This document shows positions 24,050 to 36,149 of a stretch of DNA of 64,000 nucleotides, one piece after another. Position numbers and translations under genes: made by a program. Under the pieces are notes generated by a model, which ran no database searches, was not told the origin of the DNA, and worked only from the letters and a program-made list of their open reading frames with translations. How positions within the stretch are numbered: the stretch's first letter is position 1; each line of letters opens with the position of its first letter. Source of the DNA: Macrostomum hystrix (taxonomy: Eukaryota > Platyhelminthes > Macrostomidae); the NCBI GenBank assembly GCA_950097015.1, contig CATNEN010000003.1, positions 12,057,501 through 12,121,500 on the forward strand, in the 5' to 3' direction.

Positions 24050-25035
24050 AAGTAGGCAGTAGACACACATAGAGTAGGCAGTAGACACACATAGAGTAGG
24101 CAGTAGACACACATAGAGTAGGCAGTAGACACACATAGAGTAGGCAGTAGACACACATAGAGTAGGCAGTAGACACACATAGAGTAGGCAGTAGACACAT
24201 AGAGTAGGCAGTAGACACACATAGAGTGGACATTAGACACACACAGAGTAGGCAGTAGACACACACAGAGTAGGTAGTAGACACACACAGAGTAGGCAGT
24301 AGACACACACAGAGTAGGCAGTAGACACACACAGAGTAGGTAGTAGACACACATGGAGTAGGCAGTAGACACACATGGAGTAGGCAGTAGACACACATAG
24401 AGTAGGCAGTAGACACACATAGAGTAGGCAGTAGACACACATAGAGTAGGCAGTAGGCACATAGAGTAGGCAGTAGACACACATAGAGTGGACATTAGAC
24501 ACACACAGAGTAGGCAGTAGACACACACAGAGTAGGTAGTAGACACACACAGAGTAGGCAGTAGACACACACAGAGTAGGCAGTAGACACACACAGAGTA
24601 GGTAGTAGACACACATGGAGTAGGCAGTAGACACACATGGAGTAGGCAGTAGACACACACAGAGTAGGCAGTAGACACACATGGAGTAGGCAGTAGACAC
24701 ACATGGAGTAGGCAGTAGACACACACAGAGTAGGCAGTAGACACACACAGAGTAGGTAGTAGACACACATGGAGTGGGTAGTAGACACACACAGAGTAGG
24801 CAGTAGACACACATGGAGTAGGCAGTAGACACACATGGAGTAGGCAGTAGACACACACAGAGTAGGCAGTAGACACACACAGAGTAGGCAGTAGACACAC
24901 ACAGAGTAGACAGTAGACACACATGGAGTAGGCAGTAGACACACATCGAGTAGGCAGTAGACACACATGGAGTAGGCAGTAGACACACATGGAGTAGGCA
25001 GTAGACACACATGGAGTAGGCAGTAGACACACATC
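24050..25035. repeat. 20-bp minisatellite derived from the adjacent array
   Basis: About 49 copies of agtaggcagtagacacacat with cacacag and catgg variants. A block with the rare gtggacattagacacac recurs at about 24227 and 24487, an offset near 260 bp. Open frames of up to 490 codons on the minus strand are artefacts of the stop-free unit. Confidence 0.93.
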
Positions 25036-25520
25036 GATATTGCCGGCACGAGGCTGGTTTGCAGTCAGTCTTGGCACAGGAGTCTTGTGCATAAATTTAC
25101 TCATCTATTGCATTGGGCAGTGATTTTCACTAGTCACTATGCAAACCAAAGCTCATTACCCTAAGGCTGCATAGAGTCATGGCAGTGCATGTTGTTGTAT
25201 TAATACGTATATTATGCCCCAATTAATATGCTGAGGCTTGGTATCGCTTTATTGATATTGGGGACTAGGGTCGATATGGAAATGTCGCTTCTCTAGGAAC
25301 CGATTCGTATTAGCACTGACATGTTATCCGAATGCCATCAATCCAAAGCAGTTTCGCTTGTTTCGTGTCAAAAATGCGTTCGCGACACAATATGATGTGT
25401 ACTTTTAGCAATTGCTATTCTCTGCTTTTGCGATTTGATAGCTTTAGCCAGACTGCCTCGCTGCTGAATTGCTTTTCTGAGGGCTTTTTAGGAAATTAAA
25501 ATTCAATGAGACACCCAGGC
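25036..25520. other. Intergenic, no gene recognised
   Basis: Unique sequence; no exon, SINE or RNA gene could be supported. Confidence 0.4.
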
Positions 25521-25524
25521 TCAG

Positions 25525-27635
25525 ATTAGGAGAGAGGCTGGTAGACTGGGAGAAATGCTGGTAGATCAGGAGAGATGCTGGTAGATCAGGAGAGATGCTG
25601 GTTGATGGGGAGAGATGCTGGTTGATGGGGAGAGATGCTGGTAGATCAGGAGAGAGGCTGGTAGATTGGGAGAGATGCTGGTAGATCAGGAGAGATGCTG
25701 GTAGATTGGGAGAATGGCTGATAGATCAGGAGAGATGCTGGTAGATTGGGAGAAATGCTGATAGATCAGGAGAGATGCTGGTAGATAAGGAGAGATGCTG
25801 GTTGATGGGGAGAGATGCTGGTTGATGGGGAGAGATGCTGGTAGATCAGGAGAGAGGCTGGTAGATTGGGAGAGATGCTGGTAGATCAGGAGAGATGCTC
25901 GTAGATTGGGAGAGATGCTGGTAGATCAGGAGAGATGCTGGTAGATCAGGAGAGATGCTAGTAGATCAGGAGAGATGCTGGTAGATCAGGAGAGATGCTG
26001 GTAGATCAGGAGAGATGCTGGTAGATCAGGAGAGATGCTGGTAGATCAGGAGAGATGCTGGTAGATCAGGAGAGATGCTGGTAGATCAGGAGAGATGCTG
26101 GTAGATCAGGAGAGATGCTGGTAGATCAGGAGAGATGCTGGTAGATCAGGAGAGATGCTGGTAGATCAGGAGAGATGCTGATAGATCAGGAGAGATGCTG
26201 GTAGATGGGGAGAGATGCTGGTAGATTGGGAGAGATGCTGGTAGATCAGGAGAGATGCTGATAGATCAGGAGAGATGCTGGTAGATCAGGAGAGATGCTG
26301 GTTGATGGGGAGAGATGCTGGTAGATCAGGAGAGAGGCTGGTAGATTGGGAGAAATGCTGATAGATCAGGAGAGATGCTGGTAGATCAGGAGAGATGCTG
26401 GTAGATCAGGAGAGATGCTGGTAGATCAGGAGAGATGCTGGTTGATGGGGAGAGATGCTGGTAGATCAGGAGAGAGGCTGGTAGATTGGGAGAAATGCTG
26501 ATAGATCAGGAGAGATGCTGGTAGATCAGGAGAGATGCTGGTAGATCAGGAGAGATGCTAGTAGATCAGGAGAGATGCTGGTAGATCAGGAGAGATGCTG
26601 GTAGATCAGGAGAGATGCTGGTAGATCAGGAGAGATGCTGGTAGATCAGGAGAGATGCTGGTTGATGGGGAGAGATGCTGGTAGATCAGGAGAGAGGCTG
26701 GTAGATTGGGAGAAATGCTGATAGATCAGGAGAGATGCTGGTAGATCAGGAGAGATGCTGGTAGATCAGGAGAGATGCTGGTAGATCAGGAGAGATGCTG
26801 GTTGATGGGGAGAGATGCTGGTAGATCAGGAGAGAGGCTGGTAGATTGGGAGAAATGCTGATAGATCAGGAGAGATGCTGGTAGATCAGGAGAGATGCTG
26901 GTTGATGGGGAGAGATGCTGGTAGATCAGGAGAGAGGCTGGTAGATTGGGAGAAATGCTGGTAGATCAGGAGAGATGCTGGTAGATCAGGAGAGATGCTG
27001 GTAGATCAGGAGAGATGCTAGTAGATCAGGAGAGATGCTGGTAGATCAGGAGAGATGCTGGTAGATCAGGAGAGATGCTGGTTGATGGGGAGAGATGCTG
27101 GTAGATCAGGAGAGAGGCTGGTAGATTGGGAGAAATGCTAGTAGATCAGGAGAGATGCTGGTAGATCAGGAGAGATGCTGGTAGATCAGGAGAGATGCTG
27201 GTAGATCAGGAGAGATGCTGGTAGATCAGGAGAGATGCTGGTAGATCAGGAGAGATGCTGGTAGATCAGGAGAGATGCTGGTAGATTGGGAGAGATGCTG
27301 GTAGATCAGGAGAGATGCTGGTAGATTGGGAGAGATGCTGGTAGGTTTGGAAAGATACTGGTAGATTGGGAGAGATGCTGGCAGGTTTGGAAAGATACTG
27401 GTAGATTGGGAGAGATGCTGGTAGATCAGGAGAGATGCTAGTAGATTGGAAGAGATGCTAGTAGATTGGAAGAGATGCTGGTAGATAAGGAGAGATGCTA
27501 GTAGATAAGGAGAGATGCTGGCAGGTTTGGAAAGATGCTGGTAGGTTGGGAGAGATGCTGGTAGATTTGGAGAGATGCTGGTAGATTGGGAGAGATGCAG
27601 GGAGACTGGATGAGATTTAGGGAGACTGGGAGAGA
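25525..27635. repeat. 20-bp minisatellite
   Basis: About 105 copies of agatgctggtagatcaggag. A multi-unit cassette (gttgatgggg unit, then agagaggctg, then gtagattggg agaaatgctg) recurs at about 26302, 26442, 26662, 26802, 26902 and 27082, always at multiples of 20 bp. The right end decays into diverged units. Confidence 0.95.
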
Positions 27636-28140
27636 TGCATAACAGGGATTAGGGAAATCCTTCAAGAAAAAGTCAACAAATGTAGGTCGATATCGTATTA
27701 TATGACAAGCAAACTGGCAGCTTGAAAACGTTTTACTAGAAGACGGAAAACAGTAGCGGCTTGCTAGATTGATTTTATTTATCAAACAGTAACCTAAAAT
27801 GAAAGCCGGGAGAATTGCACAGGACAATCTGCATTTAGTTGGTACACAAAGAAAAAAAGCGAAAACTTATGAAAACAATGAGGAAAGACCCAAAACCGCA
27901 AGGGAGTTAAAATAAATGTACGAATAAAATACCGAAGCAATATAGAATTTGTGCTTTTAAATAAGAGCATCTATGAATAATGATACGCATAATTTTATAT
28001 AACAAATATTAAGCATTTTAAAAAAAACTAATGCTCAATTTCATAAGGACTGGAAAAAATGAAAATACCCTTTGAAATACTCGTAGGTAAGGATTGGTCG
28101 ATACGACTTGCAGACTTGGCCTAGGGAAAGCAAGTGTTAA
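27636..28140. other. Intergenic, no gene recognised
   Basis: AT-rich unique sequence between two arrays; nothing recognised. Confidence 0.4.
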
Positions 28141-28142
28141 TT

Positions 28143-28632
28143 AGGGAAGGGTTTGGTTGAGAGCGAGTGTACATTGGGGGAAGGGTTTGGTGGAGAGCGA
28201 GTGTACATTGGGGGAAGGGTTTGGTTGAGAGCGAGTGTACATTAGGGGAAGGGTTTGGTGGATAGCGAGTGCACATTGGGGAAGGGTTTGGTGGAGAGCG
28301 AGTGTACATTGGGGAAGGGTTTGGCGGAGAGCGAGTGTACATTGGAGGAAGGGTTTGGTTGAGAGCGAGTGTACATTGGAGGAAGGGTTTGGTGGAGAGC
28401 GAGTGTACATTGGGGAAGGGTTTGGTGGAGAGCGAGTGTACATTGGGGAAGGGTTTGGTTGAGAGCGAGTGTACATTGGAGGAAGGGTTTGGTTGAGAAC
28501 GAGTGTACATTGGGGGAAGGGTTTGGTGGAGAGCGAGTGTACATTGGGGGAAGGGTTTGGTTGAGAGCGAGTGTACATTGGGGGAAGGGTTTGGTTGAGA
28601 GCGAGTGTACATAGGTGGAAGGGTTTGGTGGA
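28143..28632. repeat. 33/34-bp minisatellite
   Basis: About 15 copies of a unit with core gggaagggtttggtggagag followed by cgagtgtacattgg. Alternation of ggtgg/ggttg and gggg/ggagg creates the 33- and 34-bp forms. Confidence 0.94.
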
Positions 28633-29088
28633 ATTTTTAGTTTATTTATACTGATTCTACTTTTATTTTTTAAGCAATAAAAATCCTTAAAAAATCAATT
28701 AACAATTTTAAAGCACAAATCTTTAACCGAAGGCTATTTCAAAAACTAGATTAAAAAAACTAAAGAAATTTAGCATATTTGGCATTAAGGATCTCAATTA
28801 GCAGTAGCAAGTTAAGATTCTGAAAAAATCTGACATGTATAAAGGGGAAATAAAAGTGCGAAAGCTTACGAAGAAAGGAAAAAGGGAAACGTAATCGATA
28901 ACATAGAAAACAAATATAGAAACACAACCTTCCATACATGGTCATATCAGCACTACTGACAACATAAAAAAGACAAGTAGTATAGTAAATATATTGAAAT
29001 TTTTATAATACGCAATCCTAAAAACAAGTTGTTTAGCGCGAAAAATTGTCTTTTTGATTTGAAAAAAGTTTATTAAGCAGTAGATAAT
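28633..29088. other. 3' flank of the REEP-like gene
   Basis: AT-rich; a minus-strand AATAAA at 29069-29074, 15 bp beyond the stop codon, is a plausible polyadenylation signal. No other gene seen. Confidence 0.5.
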
Positions 29089-31942
29089 TTATTCACTCTT
29101 TCCAGCTGACTCGTTTTCATCCTTGTCGGCGACACGATCAGCGGCATAGTCGACAGCGCGACGCTTCAGATCCCGTTCGGCTTAAAAAGTGCGTGAAAAA
29201 CGGGAGTTAGATGTTTGAACTTATAGCAATGAGAGCATGAATAATCGTAAAATGCTCGCCGTCAACATCATAATTCACGGCAGGGTTAGAGGCTAAATGG
29301 CTAAAACACTTTACTGATATGACTTGAAGGTCGAAAGTTCGAATCTGCAGCAGTACCTACATCGTCTGAAGAATTATATAGCAACAATAAATCAATAATT
29401 GATTAACTAAATGTCTCAAGTTAACTGTCTCTTATCTTCAACGAAATTTACTTAACTTAGCTAAACTATAAAATATACGTTATTAAAGATGTACTTTAGA
29501 CAGAGGAATTTAAAAGTACAAACCGAATTAGAAATATTTTCGGCTAATAAGCAATACTTTGTGTAATTTGTTATAAACTCCAGCATCGTGTGTTGAGATT
29601 TGACCACTCTTAGAGCTTTTAGGCCAAAATAATATCTGAAAATAGAAACTCGGTTTTGAGTTTTTCTCTACATATCGGCAATCGAAGAAAAACACTAAAG
29701 ATTAAAATTCAAGAACCGGAAATTTAAAATGCTTGTAATTATCTCACCGTCATGTTAATTAAAGCTAGTAAGTCTCAGCGTCACCATAGTAAAGCAACAG
29801 TAAGAACGATAAGTAGATTACAAACTACCAATTCGTCCCGATTTTAAATTGGCAAACTTATCAACTAATGAAACAATGACGATTCAAATAACTGCGAGTT
29901 TTACTCTCAATTGCTTCTCTTACCGGCCACTTGACCATGCTGAGCTGACTTGAACACTGGGATTGGAGTTGTGAAAATATAATTATAGAAATACATTATA
30001 GGTTACATAATTAAGGGTATTTGTTAACACAATTAGAACCAAAAGAAATATCTAATTTGAACGGAATTATAAATATTAATTCAACGTTTTCTACGTCTAG
30101 TTTTTAATGAACAAAAATATGATCTAATAATAGCTAACTGAAATGAAAATGGTGACTAAATTTTCACGTAATTATGTAACTCCGAAGCAATTTTGAAACT
30201 AAATCGTTTTTCTAATTATATTTTATAAGGTAGGGAAATTAATTACTTCACTTGAACTAAAATTGTTTGCTTTAACAGAAAACAATGACACAACACCTGA
30301 AGTGGTAAAAATAATGCAGTGGCTTACGCGTAGAACTCAAAGGTGAAGGTCCCGTGTTCGATTCCCATGTGGGGCTATACTTAGTAAACCCACTCACCTT
30401 CGTTCACAAGTTGTCCGGCGGCATCTTGCACTTTGTCCAGTGTGGCATCGATTCTTTGCTGATGCTTCATCACAAATGGACGAATAACTTTGGTGTACAG
30501 TGTCACAGAGCCATTCGAAGCAATTGGTAGCATCAGGTAGATCAGGAAGATGCACTTTAGAAACGCGTACAATGGAATCCACCAGAGGAAGATGTCGGTG
30601 AAGGTTTCCAATAGGCTGAACGCGGCATAGACAACCCAATATGTAAGCCATTTTGTATCGTCATCCTTCTCATGCGTCTCAATAGCCTTCACAGAGGCAT
30701 AGGCCGGATACAGAAAGCCAATGAAATTGGCTAGAAAATGAGAGCCATAGCCAAACATCAGGTAGATGGCCAGAAAGCCAATGAGACCTGCATTTATTAA
30801 AAAGAAAATTTACAATTTTCTTGCATTACTTTAATAAATTTATATATGGAAATTACACAGACAACTAGCAATGATGCAACATTCAACCTTCCAAAGGGCA
30901 TTTTGTAACTCAAACTTGCACCACTGATTCACAGAAATTTTTCAAGATGATTCTGCAGCTAGCTATCATTTACATGTGTATACTTTTATTCCAACTTTTC
31001 CAAGCTTTTATATAAAAGCCATTTAAATATAGCTAGCTCTTTACTTTTTCAGCATTTTTGGGCACTAATCTAGTTGTTAAGGGGAGATTGAACAAAACAC
31101 TTAATTACTTAGTGCTTCAACCTTTAGATTACATACTCCTAGCTATAATAAAATGAATTGCTATGTAGCTAGCTAAAATCAGCTAGGGTAGAAATTTTGG
31201 TTAGAATAAATTAGAAATCTTGACTTAAAAGTTTAGCCTTTAAACCTATGCAATTTCAAAAAGTTTGTATATATTTTTATGTTAAAAGTGAGCATCCAGC
31301 ATTTTTATTTCTTCATTATTTTATAATATATATAGGCCCTATTTGATTATATTACAATAATATTTTCTCATTAGGTAGTTACTGGTATTTAGTCTTTAAT
31401 GTTTTTTCTGTGCAAAAATTCCATGATAAGTTCTTATAGTTATTGCTGCTCTTTGGCTTAAGCATTCTATAGCTCTCTGGCTGAGAGAGCACTCAATAAT
31501 TTAAGCCCTTATACAGAGTTAAGCTGACCAAATAAATTGTGCAGTGTGTTTACATTCACAATACAAAGTCTATTTTTAGAAGTAAGTACTAGTACAATGG
31601 TAGTGATAGAATGTTAAAAAAATTGTTCTTTTATACTACAAACTATACTATATAATGTACTATGGGTACCAATTTAGTTTACTTCTCTTTACAACTCTAA
31701 TCTTCTATATTTTTAATATTATGCAAATATGAGTTATTTTAATACTTTCAAGTAAAGTCTGTTTATAAAGTGAACAGTCAGTTTTGCATGGTTCCAATTT
31801 AGTTATAAAACAAAACTATATAGCTCTTACCCAGAGCAAAATAAAGACGCTTGACTCCAGTTTTTTCCTCTAGCGTTTTGGATGTCTGTCCAATAATGTT
31901 GTCCTGGTGGAGAAATTTGTCTAGTTTGTTAACATACTCCAT
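29089..31942 (-). CDS. REEP5/REEP6-like ER membrane-shaping protein
   Basis: Four exons on the minus strand: 31831-31942, 30398-30787, 29924-29956 and 29089-29180; 627 nt, 208 residues, all phases agreeing. The N terminus (MEYVNKLDKFLHQ) precedes the TB2/DP1/HVA22 domain: a hydrophobic pair beginning ALGLIGFLAIYLMFG, the hallmark FLYPAYASVKAIET, KWLTYWVVYAAFSLLE, and a second hydrophobic pair ending in a region with SVTLYTKVIRPF. Members of this family insert as wedge-like hairpins and stabilise curved ER tubules. The C-terminal tail (FKSAQHG, ending SAGKSE) is charged and predicted cytosolic; its first part comes from a 33-bp microexon. The length is close to vertebrate REEP5 (about 190 residues). 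REEP5 versus REEP6 cannot be separated here. Confidence in family is high; the microexon could be alternatively spliced. Confidence 0.93.
29283..29396 (+). mobile_element. tRNA-derived SINE head, SINE-B-like, in REEP intron 3
   Basis: ggctaaatggctaaa (A-box-like) and gaaagttcgaatctg (B-box-like) flank gacttgaaggtcg, a string also in SINE-B at 39127-39387. The tail is rich in caataaatcaataa. Too diverged to be a functional tRNA. Confidence 0.6.
30306..30376 (+). mobile_element. Degenerate tRNA-like SINE head in REEP intron 2
   Basis: gcagtggcttacgcg followed by gtgttcgattccca resembles a pol III A box and B box with tRNA-like spacing. There is no cloverleaf and no clear body; it lies 21 bp from the REEP exon 2 donor. 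Confidence 0.4.
30788..31830. other. REEP intron 1
   Basis: AT-rich, about 1 kb, no tandem array and no transposon recognised. It is one of few long introns here free of a minisatellite. Confidence 0.6.
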
Positions 31943-32872
31943 AATTAAAAATGGTCAGTGACTTAGGCCTAATGAATGTAGAAATAAATAATATTCGAAA
32001 ATATTTTACTACGACAATATCTTTTAATTTAACATATGATGTTTTTTAATCGGACTAACTAGTGTCTACACATAAGTCACCGCAAAGTATCGATTAAACT
32101 GCTGAAGTCAGCTTATTTAAAGGCCGTTTCTTGGAAATGTAAGCAATTTAAAAATAAGTAAGACACATTATAACAAAATGTTTTGACCAGAAAGATTTTA
32201 CAGACTACAGAGTTGTATACTTTCTAATAGAATATTTTAACATACTTGCTCTAACAAACAATGACTTTTAATACGTCATCTGAGTTAATAGTGGTAGAAA
32301 ATTTCACGTGGCAATAGCCCATTAATCTAGACTATTTTTTGCAGATAAGCGCATCTGCAGAAGTTTACTATATTGCCCCTTGCAGCTTTTTAGACTGACC
32401 TTTACCATATAAGAATCAATCGCATATTTTATCAAGCGACTGATTGTCAGTTTTTTTAGGTAACTCGGTTTGAACGTTCGTGCATAGCTAGTGTGTGCAA
32501 GCTAGAAAAAGGTGATAAAGTATATTATAAGTTATAACGTAGGTTATGACGCACATGAGGTTATAATGCACAACGGTACCTTGTAAGAAAGTTTCTTTCT
32601 GTTCTTGTTTTTTGAGCAAAGAGAACGATCATTAAAAAAGGGAGTAAATTTTACCCAACAGAAGTTTATTGCCTATATTTTTCGTGCTTTTGGTACATTG
32701 AATTTGCTCAAACTCAAAGGAGCCATATAGCTTGTATATTATGTCGAGAGTTTTTGGCGCATAGCGACAGCCTTTTTTATGTCTTTAAGTAAAACGTGGT
32801 TATGTTTTCGGATATAATTAAAATGTTGTCCTTGATTTAAAATTCATATTACATATTCATTGCTGGCTTCAA
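31943..32872. other. Upstream region of REEP / 3' flank of next gene
   Basis: No exon recognised. It should contain the REEP promoter (minus strand), but I see no clear core elements. Confidence 0.4.
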
Positions 32873-33898
32873 TCAACGAATCAAGATAGCCAATTGCTCA
32901 GCATCTTTGACTCCATCCTCCCAGGGCAAATCGGGATTTAAATTGTACAAAATTCTGCAGGTCTCTAAATTGGTGCTCTTTACCCAAGAGCACTCGGCAG
33001 ACGATGTTAGATTATCCGCAACCAACAGCTGCAGGCCCTAATTGTCTCTGGAACAGCCGTACGTTGTAGAGATAAATAATGACGAATCGACACCTAACAC
33101 CAATACTTGTAGAGTGACCACCGATGCTAAAGAAATTGAATGATTTCGAGCGAAGTTCCGCAACAGGCCAGCTGTACACAAGTAGGTCAGGCCGGAACCA
33201 ATTCTCCTTAGTAATTGAATCAGTCAAAGAGGACACGTCGAATACGAGTTGAAGTGCCAGTACTCGACTAGAACTAAACACGCTGACAGTGATCTGCCTG
33301 TAGGCCAGAGCTCGCACCAGACTAGGCATGTTGTCTAGCAGGCTGCTCCGGAACCTGTCTGGCAGGGTGGTATCGTCTGTCACCAGCGGCATATCTCGTG
33401 ATTGCTGCTCAAAGCCAGGACATCGCCTCCACTAAACAGTTTTCACGCACTCACTTCCATTTTGGCCTGGATTGAGGATAGAAGAAATGCCGTGACATCA
33501 GTTGAAGATAGCAAACTCAGAAGGACAAACGCTGCAGTCTGATTGGTGAACAGAGAGTACCGCTGGCAGTTTGCACTGATAATTCGACAAACACTTCGTC
33601 TGTGCTGGACTGATTGGAGTTCGAGAGCAACAGCAGCAGCAGTTGCTAGCAGCCTTGTGCTGCCAAACATCGCACAGATTAGTGGATTCGATGTAGCAAT
33701 ACTCAGCGAGTCTGTCAGTTCAATTGAACTATTAGCATCGCTGCAATGCGACTGCAAGGCGTACTTTTGGTAAACGTAGCGTTGAGTCCTTTGCTGAGCG
33801 TTGCACCGAGTCCACGGCTGCACACTTGCCGGTATGTGATGCAGCTCCGCTAACAGAATAATCAAATAAAACCTTGAAAATAGACGTAGTGTAGCCAT
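32873..33898 (-). CDS. Secreted or membrane protein of unknown family
   Basis: Exon 1 (33455-33898) starts with MATLRLFSRFYLIILLAELH, a good signal peptide, and ends at a GTGAGT donor. A 50-bp intron (33405-33454, TTTGAGCAG acceptor) joins it in phase to a frame starting QSRDMPLVTDD. That frame ends at 33012. A shift by one frame (probably a second short intron near 33040-33100, acceptor CAATTAG or CTGCAG) would continue into LQLLVADNLTSS and end at TGA 32873-32875. The product would be roughly 310 residues, with several cysteines, N-glycosylation sequons (NSS, NQT) and no obvious second membrane segment. I do not recognise the family. The signal peptide and first intron are the best-supported parts; the 3' exon is tentative. 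Confidence 0.55.
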
Positions 33899-34310
33899 TG
33901 CAACTAGCTAGCTAGCTATCAAAATAGCTCTTCATTGAGTGTAAATGATGATGGATTAATATGCGCGCCAGTACGAAAAAAACACTGTAGATTTGACAGG
34001 GGAATATCGAAACGTCGCTTTTGTAGGTACTTAAAAAATAGATTGATACGTCTAAACAGTCATTTTTTAAACTAAAAACTATCCTAAAGAATCCTCATTG
34101 AGCCATCTGAATTGATGTCATATTTAGACATTTCTAAGAAACATTTACAGCGATCGATTATGCGCAAACAGGTTGTTAAAAAAACGAATATTCAGTTTAT
34201 CGTCAATTTTAGTAGGAACTAGCAAGTTTTGCCCCCCTTCGGGGAGCAGAAATATTTTTAATTCGTTTATTATATACTTTTTAGCAGCTGAATTTACAGC
34301 TTTTTAATTC
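33899..34310. other. Intergenic, upstream of the signal-peptide gene
   Basis: No exon seen. A short run of ctagctagctag lies just upstream of the start (about 33904-33916). Confidence 0.4.
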
Positions 34311-34311
34311 T

Positions 34312-36020
34312 ACATTGATCCCCCAGTTGACAATGATCCCCCAGTTAGCAATGATCCCGCAGTCGACAATGATTCCCCAGTTGACAATGATCCCCCAGTT
34401 GACAATGTTCCCCCAGTTGACAATGATCCCCAGTTGACAATGTTCCCCCAGTTGACAATGATCCCCAGTTGACAATGATAACCCAGTTGATGATGATCCC
34501 CCAGTTGACAATGATCCCCAGTTGACAATGATACCCCAGTTGATGATGATCCCCCAGTTGACAATGATTCCCCAGTTAGCAATGATCTCGCAGTCGACAA
34601 TGATTCCCCAGTCGACAATGATCCCCCAGTTGATGATGACTCCCCATTGATGATGACAACAAGTTGACAATGTTCCCCCAGTTGACAATGATCCCCAGTT
34701 GCCAATGATCCCCCAGTTTACAATGATCCCACAGTTGACAATGATCCCCCAGTTGACAATGATCTCCCAGTTGACAATGATCCCCCAACTGACAATGATA
34801 CCCAGTTGACAATGATCCCACAGTCGACAATGATCCCACAGTTGACAATGATACCCCAGTTGATGATGATCCCCCAGTTGACAATAATCCCCCAGTTGAC
34901 AATGATCCCCCAGTTTACAATGATTCCCCAGTTGACAATGATCCCCCAGTTGATGATGACTCCCCATTGATGAAGATCCCCAGTTGACAATGTTACTCCA
35001 GTTGACAATGATCCCCAGTTGATGATGATCCCCCAGTTGACAATGATCCCCCAGTTGACAATGATCGCCCAGTTGACAATGATCCCCAGTCAATAAATGT
35101 TCCCCCAGTTGACAATGATCCCCCAGTAAATGATGATCACCCAATTGATGATGATTACCCAGTTGACAATGATCCCCCAGTTGAAAATGATCCTCAAGTT
35201 GACAATGATCTCCCAGTTGATGATGACTCCCATTGATGAAGATCCCCAGTTGACAATGTTCCCCCAGTTGACAATGTTCCCCCAATTGACAATGATCCCC
35301 CAGCTGACAATGATACCCAGTTGACAATGATCCCACAGTCGACAATGATCCCCCAGTTGACAATGATACCCCAGTTGATGATGATCCCCCAGTTGACAAT
35401 GATCCCCCAGTTGACAATGATCGCCCAGTTGACAATGATCCCCAGTCAATAAATGTTCCCCCAGTTGACAATGATCCCCCAGTAAATGATGATCACCCAG
35501 TTGATGATGATTACCCAGTTGACAATGATCCCCCAGTTGACAATGATCTCCCAGTTGATGATGACTCCCCATTGATGAAGATCCCCAGTTGACAATGTTC
35601 CCCCAGTTGACAATGATCCCCAGTTGACAATGTTCCCCCAATTGACAATGATCCCCAGTTGACAATGATACCCCAGTTGATGATGATCCCCCAGTTGACA
35701 ATGATCCCCAGTTAACAATGATACCCCAGTTGATGATGATCCCCCAGTTGACAATGCTCCCCCAGTTGACAATGATCCCCAGTTGATGATGATCCCCCAG
35801 TTGACAATGATCCCCCAGTTGACAATGATCCCCCAGTTGACAATGATCCCCCAGTTGACAATGATCGCCCAGTTGACAATGTTCCCCCAGTTGACAATGA
35901 ACCCCCATTTGATGATGATCCCCCAGTTTACAATAATCCCACAGTTGACAATGATCCCCCAGTTGACGATTATCCCGTAGTCTACCATGATCCCCTATTT
36001 TATGAAGACTCCCCAGTTGA
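34312..36020. repeat. 17/18-bp minisatellite
   Basis: About 95 copies of gttgacaatgatcccccagt-type units (period 17-18) with gatgatgat, gttcccc and ataccc variants. Cassettes with cagtcaataaatgttccc recur at about 35085 and 35444, an offset near 359 bp. Minus-strand open frames up to 396 codons are artefacts. Confidence 0.94.
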
Positions 36021-36149
36021 ATTTTTTATTAGCTGCTATTGTAGAAAATTGAGAAGAACAACATTAGTTGAATATCAGACAAAATTATTTTCATACAAAT
36101 GTATATCATTATGACGTTATATGAGAATTCATCAATGGCAAAAATTGCT
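36021..36149. other. Short spacer between two arrays
   Basis: About 130 bp of AT-rich unique DNA separates two unrelated minisatellites. Confidence 0.5.

Noticed and set aside
23510-25104. Long minus-strand frames (up to 490 codons), Cys/Leu/Val repeats
   Set aside because: They follow the 20-22 bp tandem arrays exactly and lack any non-repeat coding sequence or splice context.
25525-27635. CRISPR-like regular repeats
   Set aside because: The repeats are directly adjacent head-to-tail units without unique spacers, in an animal gene region; this is a minisatellite.
34281-35988. Minus-strand frames of up to 396 codons rich in Trp/Gly/Asn
   Set aside because: Open only because the 17/18-bp unit avoids stops; overlapping frames give equally long products.
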